DNA from: Corythoichthys intestinalis
Lineage: Eukaryota > Chordata > Actinopteri > Syngnathiformes > Syngnathidae
Assembly: GCF_030265065.1 (NCBI RefSeq)
Contig: NC_080410.1
Coordinates: 52,868,398 to 52,932,397 of the forward strand
DNA length: 64,000 nt
Direction: 5' to 3'
Shown one piece after another: positions 52,622-64,000 of this stretch. Under the pieces are notes generated by a model. It searched no databases and was not told the DNA's origin. It saw only the letters and a list, made by a program, of their open reading frames with translations. Position 1 is the first letter of the stretch; each line of letters opens with the position of its first letter. The translations under genes and the position numbers were made by a program.

Positions 52622-53140
52622 GGATAATATGCGACCACGATCCAAACGCTTCCAATTATTGCTACAATTGTTCCCAGTGCAATGATCGATCTTTGATCGT
52701 TTGAACCCATTTTGAGAACTACAGCTCCGATGATGCTTATTAGCAAAACAATGTCTTCTAACAGTTTTTTCCTGGTTACATTGGGGGAAATGTACAAGGA
52801 GCGACAAGGGAGGATAGCACTTGTAATCGTTAAACATTAATTTTTTTAGCATGAATGGGCTGGGAGACTGGCGCAGGCTGCCAGTGTCGGACGCTAGAAG
52901 ACAAATCTGCAACCGGTGAGCTAGCTCCGCTTTGTCTACGCTTCATTGAAACACGTTTTGTTTTGTGAGGGATCGGTGTGTACCCTTTCTCTTTTCTTTC
53001 ACCTTTATTCGACGTTGACAACGAGAGACACCACAGTAGCCAGGACTCGGGCGAAGCCATACATGCCCAAGCTACGGCTCGCGGCCAGGTTTTGATAGGC
53101 CAGCCGGCCGCAGCAAATATTGAAAATGCAATGGCGTACC

Positions 53141-53272
53141 GCATGCAACACATGAATATTCATGACGTTAGCAATTGTGGCTAGGCGGGTCAAGCTTGCA
53201 TTTGTCGCATGCAACACATGAATATTCATGACGTTAGCAATTGTGGCTAGGCGGGTCAAGCTTGCATTTGTC
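53141..53272 (+). repeat. Perfect 66-bp tandem duplication
   Basis: Two head-to-tail units start at 53141 and 53207 (GCATGCAACACATGAATATT ... TTTGTC) without a visible difference, so the duplication is recent. Each unit contains the palindrome ATGAATATTCAT. Confidence 0.93.
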
Positions 53273-54028
53273 CCAATGCTAAATGCATGTAAATAGTCTT
53301 CTGAAGCCAGCGGATGATGTGGTCGATCGAGTCCGGATAGCTTGTTGAGTAGACGGTGGTGTTGCCGTGTCCGGCCGCTAGTGACTCTCACGTGTCTGTG
53401 CCGGAAACGAGCACGGCCAAATATACGGTTGTTTCCTCCCAGGAACACAACATGCCCACCCAAGTTCCCTAGGTGAATTCTGTTAAGAGGTAGGAGTCAC
53501 TACAGTACGAAGGAGATGTTTACTGAACTCGTTCTGTCCAAAAATGATGTCCCTGGTGCCAAATTCACCAGTAAAGATGTGGAAGCATACAAATGTTCAA
53601 TTCAAGAGACGGCTTGAGTGTCGAGGGCTGAAAAAGAGCCGACCCGATCCAGAGGTAGCTTTTTTTTTATCGACACCTTTTTCTTACGCCACTGACAATG
53701 ACATTCTCCTGTTATAACAAGCTATCCAAGCTTTACCACCATATTCCCTGTCTTTCTTATATCCTCTGGTTGTCTGATGTCTCTGACTGTTCTTGGGGGT
53801 AATTTACATTGCGATTGCAACTGCTACTCAGTGACAGCCAACCAACATTTTTCATTAATAACAAATCTAATTCTTTTATTTACGCTTCACCCCTTACTAA
53901 AGTTTCAAAACAGAAAAGCTAACAACAGTGGCTGTCAGATACCATTATCATTTTTTTTAGGTCATTCATTGTCAGACAGAAGCAGCCCGGCAAAACGCCA
54001 CGCTAAAAAATATGTGAAAATGGCTTAC

Positions 54029-54255
54029 CTCTTTGTCCTCTGAAGGACCATGGCACCCAACAAAATGTTTACCCATGTGAATGGCTTCACCTTGCTGGCG
54101 TTAAACTGGTCTTTTGGACGTCCGCTCAAGTTCCATTTTTCATTTTTTCCTCCGAGTTTTTGTTTGCCTGGAACGTGTGAAGAAAACATCCTTCGTGTGT
54201 CGTAAAGTCTAGAGTCGGTTCTACAAGTTCCATAGCAGCAGCATTTTGTTGGCAT
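54029..54255 (-). pseudogene. THAP-domain exon remnant of a transposase
   Basis: On the minus strand it starts MPTKCCCYGTCRTDSRLYDT, with the first ligand pair of a THAP finger. Then GRPKDQFNASKVKPFT follows, and in another frame KHFVGCHGPSEDKE before a GTAAGC donor. The block order equals the first exon of fish THAP transposases. The Cys of the second ligand pair is lost and there are at least two frame changes. Confidence 0.6.
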
Positions 54256-54399
54256 GTTCTTTTTTGAAAGATTACAGTCAGATAACAAGCAGTAATAAGA
54301 CGGATTGTATGCGAGGGCGTGTCTATGTTGACCCACTTCCGGGTTACGATGGCGACGTCACGGTCTAAAAATAGCATTCGTGCGGTACGCTATTGCACC

Positions 54400-57129
54400 A
54401 GAAGCTCGAGCTCGGCGTCTCGCACCCTTCAGCTTCAACACTAGATGGCCCAATAGTCACACGCCTCTGCATGAAGGCGCTACGCTAGGACGGAACGATT
54501 CCTCTCGTCCCTTCTCTCTCGATGTAGCAATCCGGCCGGCAAACAAACAGCTGCGTAAGAGAAGATAGCACAAATTGAAAGCTCAGAACTTGACGTGTTA
54601 AACTATTTGTACGATTTCAGCGGACACCTTTGATACCGGAGTCATCTTGATTTTGTTGTGAGTAACCTAAAAACTCCAGAAAATGCAGCCATTTTTGCCC
54701 AACCATTTGAACTCGATGGCTGCCATTGACGGCGATAAGACATTTGAAGCGGGAGGTTTGGCAGTTCCGAAGGATTGGGACGTCTACCAGGGACAAATTC
54801 TGTTTTAAAAGCCACGTCTACCGTCGTCGAGAGTTCACACAAAGCTGATACGGCCTAATACGGACGAACGCGCCCTGGCCGCGCGTCCCGACCTGGCTGG
54901 CCAACAGAGACGCCGTTGGCCCAAAGCGTGCAGCTGAGACCTGTGGGTGAGTACACGTCTTTCATTCATCCGGTGTCTCTCCTGCCCTCCGGCACCGGCT
55001 CGCGGTTTGGTGGGCAGCTGTGGGCGCAGCTCGTGTACGTTTCCGTCTGATGCCTTCGCCCGCGGGGACGGGGCATAATAGTCAACGCGTCCTGCGGGGA
55101 GTCGCAGACGTCACCGACGGGAAGGCCGCCGCCGCTTTACGGAGGAGGGGCGCCCATAAATGCCGGGTGAGCGCCGTTCCGAAGACGGACGACGCGACGT
55201 GACAAACGATAGAGGCTCTGGCTTTTTCCCTGGGATGCTTGAGTTCCACTCCCTGAGAGGATGTTTTCAAAAGCCGGAATTTGCTCCCTTATAAAATTTT
55301 GCTCCCAAAGCTTTTGTGGCGCTGAAAAACCCCTCTTTTACATTCAATTGGACTCTCAATGTTATCCAAAGGGCTAACTAAACGAGATACATCATAAACA
55401 TAGATGTGCAACACGAAAATGGCGTAAATTAATACTTAACGACGCGGCAAAGTTGTTAACAGTGAGAGCGCGGCGTGCAGTTACTGTGTGCAGCGAACAT
55501 GGTAGGATGTGTCTGAGAACCTTTGTACATGTCTTTACATGATCAAACTTAAGTAAATATTCCTTTCTTTAAAGAAAGTTTGTAGTGTTTACTTAGGAAT
55601 TACCGCATTCGCGGCCATTTTTAACGTTACGCGCATGCGCAAAACCCGCAAGGTAGCAATTTTTGATGGGTTGCAAATTTTGTCAGAACGCCTGACGCCA
55701 AACAGAGGCAAACGGCTAAATCCGCGACGACGGACTCCTCGCTCGTTCCAGTCTTTGATAAAGCGGGCAAACCCTCACTCGGCACTATAACACACAAACA
55801 AACAAAAAAGAGAGATGACCATTGCTCAAAACATTTCATTCCACGTTTGCCATCTAAATGCAGATTGACCTATACCTAGCTAGCTTCCCGCATACGGTAT
55901 CTGTCCGTGCGGCCATCTGTCTATCAATCTAGCTCTCGGTCCATTCATCCATCTTTGCGTTAATCCGTCATTCTATCACTCATTCTATCGCCCCCATTTT
56001 GGGTTAAGCTGTATTTTGTCCGTCCGCCTGTCATTCTGTCTGCGTATTGATCATCATGTTTAAAGTTAGACAAATGCCATCTATCCCCTTTAAAAATGTC
56101 TGCCGTGATTCCCAGTGGTGAAATATTCTTTACGGCGAGTCGCACAGTGTGTTTTATAGACGCCGTAACCGCGTCTCACTCGCTTTATAGTTTTGCTGGA
56201 GAGAAGCTACTGCCAAGCTCTCATTATTATTTCCCCAACGCTCCACAAGTAGCGAGGCCTCACCGGGAGTTTTTAGGAGGCGCAGATGTTCGCTGACGGC
56301 AGGTCAGGAAGCTCGTCGGAATCCGTCCAATCGGCCGAGATGGATTTACCGTCCGACGGTCGCGTGCGTTGTGCTTTTGAGAATGTTTTGCTTATTTCAC
56401 CCAGCTACGGATTGGTTTTGGTCGCCAGCAGAGCGTGATATTGGACAAAATGGCGCCCGCCCAAGATGAATGAAAATGGGAGAATTTATCCAGTTGCTAT
56501 TCCACAACTGCAATATCAATCTTGGACAGCACACCAAAGCGAACTGCCACTGACAGCAATAGACATCCAATCCATTTGAACTGACAGCAAAGGATCAATC
56601 GTTGGTTTCCAAAAACAGCCAAATATTCAAATGAAATAAAGTTCCCTAACAACATTTTTGGGGAAAGAAATCCACTATACAGTAAGTGAATCAGTCAACT
56701 CTGTTGAAAGGCAGAGTCGTATTTTTTTGCGATTGTTCCCTGCCAGCCTCTACCGGTCAAAATGGATTGGATGTCTGTCGCTTTCAGTGGCGCCGAGAGA
56801 TCATAAAATGGTGGCCGTATCCCCTTTTGTCATTTCCACAGTCAAAGACTCGGCACGACGCGACGCTTCCGTCGGATTTTGTCTCCTCGGTCTCGCCTTT
56901 TCGGCAGAGAGGCTTCTGGGAGCGGAGCGAGGAGGCCTGCGGGTGAGTAAGGGCGGTCGGTCTATGTGTGGACGGGCCCCGCAGGACCATTTGTGCAGAA
57001 GCTCATTTGCGCAGCAACACTTAATTGGCTACAACAATTAATTCATGTGTTGGAAAGTTGGCACCAAAAGTTCATTTAAGAGGGTTTTAATAAGCAATTA
57101 GAGGAAAAGCATCAAAGAGGGGGAATTAG
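54400..57129. other. Intergenic, mostly unrecognised
   Basis: GC-rich patches at about 54890-55200 and 56830-56960 both contain good donor-like sites (GTGGGTGAGTAC; GCGGGTGAGTAA), so non-coding exons of a neighbour are possible. I cannot show any. No coding motif is visible. Confidence 0.3.
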
Positions 57130-57600
57130 CGGCCACGAGCGTCTGCCATGTCCCACTGTCGGCGAAAGCAACGTTTTATTGATGTATTTTTTGGTCTTCC
57201 TTGCTGACCTCTCCATTTTTTTTTTGGGTTTCGTTTTGCATCTGAGCCGATCATCCCGTTAGAACCTCATTTTGCGACCGCTTTCTCAGAGGAGCCGCGG
57301 TGCCTTATATGGTATCCCCTCCCGGCGCCACGCGCCTCTTGTCCGCCGCCCGGTGTAAACGACGGCATGACTAATGAGCGGAGCGGGTCGGAATCCTGGC
57401 GAAGATGTCCTTGGAAGACGAATGCATTTTGCGGCATCGGAATAATTAGCTTAATTAACAAATTCTACATGCATATTCATCAGCCTATTAATGTCCGCGC
57501 TGCGCCCCGCTCGACAATAATAACGGCTTTATTTGCATACTTGTGTTCACCCCCTTTGCTCATTGGCTGCCGTGGACCAAGCTCATCTGGGCTAAAAATG
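57130..57600. promoter_or_regulatory. Candidate developmental enhancer
   Basis: The stretch has clustered homeodomain-type sites (AATAATTAGCTTAATTAAC), an octamer-like ATGCATATTCAT, CTAATGAG, CTATTAATG and an E-box CATCTG, embedded in GC-rich unique sequence. This pattern is common in vertebrate conserved non-coding elements. Conservation cannot be tested here. Confidence 0.35.
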
Positions 57601-57888
57601 AGCTAGCACAGCTTAGAACCGCTTGCGAAACCCAAATTGTTATAACGGCTCCGACCATTTCATGCAAGAATTATGATTGTTTTTTTTCTTTTCCCTTAAA
57701 TGTTTTTATTACAATGGCATAGGACAGGGGTCTCAAAATTTGGGCCCACGGAACAATATTTTGTGGCCCCCATTTGACATGCCATTGTAGTATTGGTGTT
57801 GCTGGCACGTATTTTGAGATGGGAAATCATCCAAAATGGATATCTTTTCATTGGTTTTAAGTATGAAGGAGATAGGCACAGTCTAAAT

Positions 57889-58121
57889 CGGGCGTTTCCA
57901 AGCCAGTCCTCAAGGGCCGCTGCGGGTCCTGGTTTTTGGTCCTACCAATGGAGCACAGACAGTTGAACCAATGAGGTTCCTGCTAAAACAAGCAGCACCT
58001 GGCTGCAATCAACTGATTACACTTGCAAAACACCAGATTGGTGCAAAGGTGTCGTCTTGTTTTGTTGGAGTGAAATCCTGCACCCGCTGCGGCCCTACGT
58101 GGAATGGTTTGGAGACCACTG
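57889..58121 (+). mobile_element. hAT-type MITE, older copy of the 13867 family
   Basis: Interior blocks GACAGTTGAACCAATGAGG and CACCAGATTGG match 13867-14102. The flanks GTCTAAAT and GTCTCAAT differ at one position, and the ends are eroded. Confidence 0.8.
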
Positions 58122-58129
58122 GTCTCAAT

Positions 58130-58865
58130 CTTTGTATTACTCTCACACACCCAATACAAAACAAATAGCACTTGTACCATAGCTTAAGTAAAACAAGTAG
58201 GATATAGGGCATAAAAGATACACGACGCCTCGCCCAACGTATGCGTCATGAGCGAGATCGACACACCGACTCTCGCAATCAGTTCTCCCGGCGGGACGCT
58301 CTGTCGCGACACAAGGAGCGCCGAAGAACGCCCGATATCCAACTGATAACACGACTGACAAGACTCCAAGAGCCCCTTTGTCGCCGAGGTGGCAAAATCC
58401 ACAACCCTCGTTGCCCGGACAACGGTATTTCCCGAATCCTCTTCTTCGATCCACAAACAGACAATAATCCCGAACGCATCTTTCTTCCTGCCCACGGCCC
58501 GCCTCGCGGGAGCCTTCAAAAGACTGAATGTTTAACTAAGCGTTGTCATTTTTCTCGGGAACCTTTTGTCGACTTCTGATACGGTGACCTTGGAACGAGT
58601 TTGCCTCCCCGCCTGAGTGTTTCTGCTTCGCCTTGCCGTTTTGATCTCTGTCGACCTGAATAAATTGTCACATTGTTTTCAGTGAGCCTTCTTCAAACCT
58701 TTCAAAATGGAGTCAGTACAAAGGGTGAAGACTAAGGTGAACGCGTGGAATTTGCCCTTCTGGCCGGATTGCCCCGGTCTCGCCGGCCCGAATTGTTGGA
58801 TCTGCGCCGGCGCGATTCCGGCCGTCTGGCTAGAAGGTCAGATTCCTTCAAGTAAAGTGAATGAA
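58130..58865 (+). mobile_element. Degenerate LTR-like retroelement fragment, family copy 3
   Basis: It carries the TATA-like GGCATAAAAGATACAC near 58207, a polyadenylation-like CTGAATAAATTGTCAC near 58657 and the trailing block ATGGAGTCAGTACAAAGGGT. It is homologous to the copies at 7560 and 20262. Broken. The family is unknown to me. Confidence 0.5.
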
Positions 58866-58869
58866 TGGA

Positions 58870-59458
58870 GCGGAGTGGAATGCCCTCTCCGGGTCAGGGA
58901 TCAGGTCCTTCCCAAAGCGGAGGAGTCAAAGTATCTCGGGGAAAAACGGAACGGGAGATCCTCAGGCGGATCGGCTTAGCGGCCGCAGTGATGCGGACTC
59001 CGCATCGGTCCGTCCGTCCCGGTGAAGAGGGAGATGAGCCGAAAGACGAAGCTCTCCGTTTACCGGTCGATCTGGGTCCTAGCTTCAGCTACGGTCGGCC
59101 ACGAGCCGCGCCGGTCGTGAGCGAAAGGACGAGATACCGGACGCGAGCGTCCGAAATGAGTTTCCTCCGCGGGTTGTCCGGGTTCTCCCGCGGAGATGCG
59201 TCGAGGGGCTCGGTCGTCCGGCGGGGCCGGGAGTAGAGCCGCCGCCCGCTCCTCCGCGTGAAGAGGTGCCAGATGAGGTGGCTCGGGCGGGCATCTGCAT
59301 TAGCGAGGTGTTCCGGGCGCGTCCCGCCGGGAGGAGGCCCGGTAGCGCCTCGGGACCTTCCCAGAAGAGCCGGATGAAGTGGCCGCGTGGGGAGAGCGGC
59401 CGCTCCCGCGACCTGACCTCGGATAAACGGGAGAAGATGGACGGAGGATGAAATTGAT
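58870..59458 (+). mobile_element. 3' end of a teleost LINE (RTE/Rex-like)
   Basis: It contains blocks familiar from the 3' region of abundant fish LINEs: CCAGATGAGGTGGCTCGGGC, GAGGTGTTCCGGGCG, CCGGGAGGAGGCCCGG, then GACCTCGGATAAACGGGAGA and GATGGACGGAGGATG. The 5' part is missing and the copy is diverged. Confidence 0.65.
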
Positions 59459-59533
59459 GGATCCATTTTGGAAAATAATTATTTGTATAGTCATGAGTAA
59501 AAAAGCTTGAAAAAAAATGGAAAACCCACGAGT

Positions 59534-60712
59534 CAGTGTTGTTTTCGTCAACGATGACGACAATGAAAAGATATTGTCAAAGAACAAATTTTTTCATGAT
59601 GATGACCCGCTGAAACCGTGTCTTGGGAGACAGAGATGGATGCCAGTTGTCGTCTGACGACACGAGAACCAGATGGAAATTCGCCATAGTTTCCGTCATA
59701 AATTCACAATGTTTGATATTTTTTCTTATTGTATGTGTAATTAGAATGCATTTAGCAGCGTTTGGTCGTGTCACTCATGTGACATGCGGCCCCCTCGCCC
59801 CACTCCAGGCTCCTTTTGGGAAAGGTGCTGCTCGTTTTCTTATCTTGACTTTGCCATGTTGCTTTAGCCCTTAAAGCTCTGCGCTGAGTGATCGTCACAC
59901 GCTAAACTAACTTGTGGCGTTAGCATTAGCATTTAGCGCAGTGACTCGGTGAGTGTCTTCTTAAACTCTTGGAAAACATTTTAGATACGGTTCCTGGCGT
60001 CCTGCAGGTGAGTTTCATTAACGGCAAATAATATGCTGTTCAGCTGCTTAGTGTGTGTTAACATGGTGAAAATGGTGATGTCCATGTAGACTTTACAGTT
60101 ATGTGCTTGTCTGTCATGTTCATTGGAAATTGTTGGAAACCTTTTATTTATTCACGGACTAAAACTTCAAAAGTTACTAACTTAAAAAAACATTTTGAGA
60201 ATTGTCGACTAAAACTAAAGGAAACCTCTCTGAGTTTTCGTTGACTAAAACTAGACAAAGACGAATGTTATGATCCTGCCTTTTTGTTCCATGCGGATGC
60301 CTTCCTACCTGTTTGCAGGCTGTACGGGTGCCAGAGGGAGCGGTCTTCTCAGGGGCCAGGCTAAGTGGCAACACCTGCGGCTTATTGATTGAGCCTTTTT
60401 AAGCGCAGGCCAAGCACAAACCAGTTGCCAGAAGATTCCAGCACAAACGCTAGAAGCCTCCCTCCTGAGAAGACAGCGCTTCACGAATACTCTTTTGTTA
60501 GTGCATTTTTCCCCTTTTGGGTGATTTTTTTTGTTTTTTTTGTGCCTTTTGAATAAACACTTAACCACCTCTGCAACTGGGTCCCGAACATTTCCCGATC
60601 ACTTCACAACAACAAACACATTTTGAAATAACTACAATCTGACTAAGACTGACAAGTGTTTGCATCCAGAAGACGATGACGAGAATTAAAATGGCTGCCA
60701 AAAACAACACTG
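59534..60712 (+). mobile_element. hAT-like element hosting a solo LTR
   Basis: Ends CAGTGTTGTTTTCGTCAACG and GCCAAAAACAACACTG. The flanks CCACGAGT (59526-59533) and CCGCGAGT (60713-60720) differ at one base. ACTAAAACTA blocks are typical of this fish group. Non-coding. Confidence 0.8.
60266..60612 (+). mobile_element. Solo LTR, Ty3/Gypsy-like, inside the hAT element
   Basis: The unit runs TGTTATGATCCTGCC to CACTTCACAACA (TG...CA, 347 bp) with GAATAAACACTTAACC as polyadenylation region followed by CTGCAACTGGGTCCC, a familiar fish Gypsy LTR end. Near-identical 5-bp repeats flank it (60261-60265 and 60613-60617). Confidence 0.7.
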
Positions 60713-61189
60713 CCGCGAGTAATGAAAAAAATAAAATAAAAAGCATTTCAAATTTACGAATTTAAACCAATTGTAATAAAACTGAGAGAAGGAAAATAAA
60801 GACATTGAAGTCAGTTTATTTCGCTCTGGGAATTTGATGGATTTGTTTTATACATTTCTCACATAGCTGAACTCTGACTGCCAATCACGGTGACAGATGT
60901 CCAATCCACTTTAACCGTGGATTGAAGTTTTCCGTCGTTCAGAAAAACGTGCTGCAAGTTCACAAATTCAAGTCCTTTCGGACCTATCCTCTATCACGTG
61001 TTGAAAAACGGACCTGTTTGCTGTATGTTGAAGTGAGGGGCGGAGCTTCATTGACACAGGCCACGGGTGGGGGAGATGCACATGCGCACGCCTCAGTCCT
61101 TGTTTCTGTTTTACTTGTGGTAAGAAGGGAAGTGTGCATGTGTGATTGAGACTCTAGTCAAGCGGCTTCCTGTTTGCCCCCACTATTAT

Positions 61190-61830
61190 TTATTTATCCC
61201 CGTCGTCCTTCATTTATTTATTCCCGGCGTTTGAAGTGCACGTGCGAGTTACGTCTTCTCCGATGACAGGCGCTCGATTCAGAAAGCGGTACTCAAGCTA
61301 GAAGGGACGGCAGTCGACCGACAGCGTCGTTCTATTTCCTCCGTTCCGTTTACGCTCGGAGGGCCTTTGCTTCCGCGCCGGATTTGGATAAGGACGGATT
61401 CTCTCTGTGTGTGTGTGTTTGTATTCGTCGGCTTCCGCTCGCGTGTCGCTCATTTCCCGGGAGCGTCCTCTAATCTGGCCGAGCGCGCTCGTCTCTTTGA
61501 GTTGCGCTCTCTGTCGTGTGTGTTTAACCGTCGCATTGGAGACACGCTCATTTACACGAAACGTGTACCGGACCCGGACGCGGGACCGATACGCTACAAG
61601 CGGGCTGTCTTTTTTAATTTTTTATTTTTTTGCGGCGTCTCTTTTTTAGAGGAGATGACAAGGGGTAGGAGAGGGGAGGGGGCGCGCACGCCGGCAGGCG
61701 CCTGCCTCCGCCAATACGGTGTGCGGACGCAGTACGTGATGCCAGCTTGCCTTCAGACAGCAGCAGTTTGCCGAGCGAGAATTAAAAGTAGGGAGAGATG
61801 CCAAGCCGGTCTCCTGAGACGCATAGAAGA
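61190..61830. promoter_or_regulatory. CpG-rich promoter-like stretch
   Basis: CpG-dense sequence follows a T/A-rich part (TTATTTATTTATCCCC, CATTTATTTATTCCC), with an E-box in TGCACGTGCG. It could be a promoter or first exon of a gene to the right of the window. In tetrapods NEUROD2 follows CDK12, but nothing here codes it. Confidence 0.25.
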
Positions 61831-62277
61831 AAGAGGAAATTTCCAAAAGAGGATTTTTTTTTTTTTAAACCACCCACCCAGCCAAACACACACACACAGA
61901 TACACTTCATGTACAGAAAAGGAAACAGTAGCACACGTTTCAATCAAACATCACCTTTTGTCAGCGTCCACACCGCCGGGTCAGAAGTACTCAGACGGGA
62001 AAATGACGACCCGTGGCCCGACAAGTTCTAGACTTTGGAGCTTTGAGTTTGGGCTCTATTCGGTCTTTAGAAAACACACAGCAACAACGTCATGAAACAG
62101 AATTCAATATAGTTCGCGCATTCAATGCGCATTCGTCGGCTCGTTCTGCCGCCCGGCGCTCTGCCCTCCGGAGGCATCGGAAGACGGGAGCTCATCGTGG
62201 CTTCCAAATACGGCGGTCATATATGTCGTTTTTTTAGAGTGGATCAAGGATAAATGGCTTTGAAGGTGGGCCATCAA

Positions 62278-62707
62278 CAGGGCCGGCCCAGCCTATACGC
62301 AGACTACGCAGCTTCTTAGGGCCCCTGACCACTGGGGGGGGGGGGGGGGGGGGGCAATCTGGCAATTGTTTAATTTATTTTCTATTTTGTTTACTGCAAT
62401 TTACTTTATTTGACTTTTGTGAGTTTTGATACTTGATTACAAGCTTAAAAAAAAAAAAAATGTTCTTCCTTAACGTCTTTCCTTCCTCTTTTAGAAAAAG
62501 GTTTGGCGCTATCTTCTGACAATCATTTGGGGTGAGAAGTCTGAAGTATGCAGTGCAACAAAATCTGATTAATATACAAAATATGGACGTATGGGTTGGA
62601 TTGCACGTATGGGTTTCACAGTACACTGTGACGAAATGATGGGCCAAAAATATGGGCCCCTTTGCATTTTTCTGCTCAGGGCCCCCAAATGACCTGGGCC
62701 GGCCCTG
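62278..62707 (+). mobile_element. hAT-like non-autonomous element with a G-run
   Basis: Ends CAGGGCCGGCCCAGCC and the reverse complement of TGGGCCGGCCCTG, with flanks GCCATCAA (62270-62277) and GCCGTCAA (62708-62715), seven of eight equal. A run of about 21 G lies at 62334-62354. Confidence 0.85.
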
Positions 62708-62903
62708 GCCGTCAACACGCGTCGCCACGGATATCCGTTGCCCCGTGCAGTTCACCCAAATTGTACACAAGGACAGGCCCTGTAGAAATGGACTCGTCAA
62801 AATTGGCCAGAGGTCTCGTTCCTCTTCGGTCGCGTCGAATCATCGAGGTATTGTGACCGATGCTCGTCGAAGTTGTCGTATCTCCAAGCGAATCCGTTTA
62901 GTC

Positions 62904-63172
62904 TAGGGACGTCGAAAATCGGGCCATTTTTCAGAGGATCAAAATCGGGTGAAAAAGATCAGATTTTTAATAAATAAAAATATACTTTTTATAGGTCTAA
63001 AAAGTAATAAAATAATTCAGATATACAATGGCATTGGCGGAAGAGAAAGTACTGTAAACCGCAGAATACTGTGACAGTTTTGGAACTTTTGTACGTATCC
63101 GGACTTTGTATATCGGCAGATTCTCAAAATCGGGTGACTCTGGTGCAAAACGATGCGATCGGGACATCCCTA
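62904..63172 (+). mobile_element. Short hAT-like MITE
   Basis: Ends TAGGGACGTCGAAAATCGGG and the reverse complement of GATCGGGACATCCCTA. The flanks GTTTAGTC and GTTTTGCC agree at six of eight positions. Non-coding. Confidence 0.75.
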
Positions 63173-63569
63173 GTTTTGCCCTCTGCGCTCGTTTTCTCAA
63201 GGCGCCGCATCCGGACTTTTCAATTGAAACGCTGCTTCGAGGCGGCGTCCTCGTCCGTCCGTCCGTCCGCCTAGGTCTCGGGCAAGGGGACGCCCGGTCT
63301 GCCGTCACGTGACGCGGAGCCGTCGCCTTCCGCTTCCCCCGCAGCGCACCTCTGCCCCCCCTTTGGGCCGGACCCGTCAACGCACGCGCGGCCCGACGCC
63401 TATGGGAAGTGAACATCACTTAAGAACTTTTGCAAGCGCACCTTTTGCCCCCTCCCGCACGTTCTGTTTATCTCGACTTGTCGACGGCAATCGCCGAAAA
63501 ATAATCGGAACCGTTTCGACATTGAGCGCGCAGTGACTTTGGCAATTTAGCAGAAGGAGACGAACGACA

Positions 63570-63760
63570 CGATCACGCGCGCACTCATACCTAGGGACGA
63601 TTTGAAGTGTTTTTTTTTTCCCACGAATGTTTTCTGGACGCGGGAGGAAACCGGCGTACCCGGAGAAAACTGTGGAGTAGGCGCAAACTCCTCACAGGAA
63701 GGCCGGGTTAAGGTTAGAACTCTCAGAACTGTTTGGCAGAGTGCTAACCGCTCAACAAAA
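63570..63760 (-). mobile_element. Diverged tRNA-derived SINE, partial copy
   Basis: It shares CACTCATACCTAGGGACGAT, GCGGGAGGAAACC and AACTCTCAGAACTG with the SINE at 17847-18176, in the same minus orientation. The 3' tail is missing. Confidence 0.7.
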
Positions 63761-64000
63761 TGACTTAAAAGTATTTAGTATGACATGGTTTTTTGCTGGA
63801 TGAACACAGAGGATTTTAGTTGAGTAATTGTGGTGAATATAGTATATATTGGTGTAAAGGGCCACATGCACTAACCAACAGTGAGTTAGCCTGCTAAGAG
63901 TTGGTACGACCACCAAAGCAGGGAAATTTATGGATCCCATGACCAATGATTCTAGTGGAGAAATGAAACATCTTGCCAAAGGTGACGGAGGTGGCGAATC
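63761..64000. other. Right edge, no recognised feature
   Basis: AT-rich sequence to the end of the window. Nothing recognisable. Confidence 0.35.

Larger units (their letters stand above)
52224..54028. other. 3' flank of cdk12
   Basis: The first ~400 bp are probably cdk12 3' UTR. From about 52860 onward the sequence looks repeat-derived: the block at 53330-53490 recurs near 38440-38590. No gene is recognised. Confidence 0.4.

Overview
The window looks like nuclear DNA of a ray-finned fish, most likely a percomorph teleost; I cannot name the species. Three vertebrate genes have introns, several of them only 63-92 bp. They sit in DNA packed with teleost-type transposons: hAT, Tc1/mariner, THAP/ISL2EU-like, L2, RTE/Rex-like LINE ends, tRNA-derived SINEs and solo LTRs.

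Layout. (1) 935-15603, minus strand: a heparan sulfate 3-O-sulfotransferase of the HS3ST3 type, two coding exons split by a 13.6 kb intron full of mobile elements. (2) 15604-24600: intergenic, dominated by two nested insertion stacks (15868-17623 and 20925-24110). (3) 24872-27687, minus strand: a complete four-exon msrb1 (methionine-R-sulfoxide reductase B1) coding a 110-residue selenoprotein, with an in-frame TGA for selenocysteine and a recognisable SECIS element about 76 nt past the stop. (4) 28351-30625: a palindromic THAP-carrying transposon between msrb1 and the next promoter. (5) 32295-52223, plus strand: cdk12, reconstructed as 14 coding exons (1,285 residues) whose phases agree at every junction. 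Intron 13 appears to use a GC donor, and an alternative 3' end lies inside it. (6) 52224-64000: gene-poor, with more hAT/MITE copies, LTR-like remnants, one stretch that looks like an enhancer (57130-57600) and one CpG-rich promoter-like stretch (61190-61830).

The three genes do not form a pathway. CDK12 phosphorylates the RNA polymerase II tail in the nucleus, MSRB1 repairs oxidised methionine, and HS3ST3 modifies heparan sulfate in the Golgi. msrb1 and cdk12 are arranged head to head about 4.6 kb apart.

The clearest results of the reading are the selenocysteine/SECIS pair of msrb1, the GC-AG intron plus alternative polyadenylation site of cdk12, two short cdk12 introns that are in frame and free of stops, reuse of one 8-bp target by two hAT elements, and a roughly 350-bp core shared by hAT-like elements with two unrelated kinds of ends.
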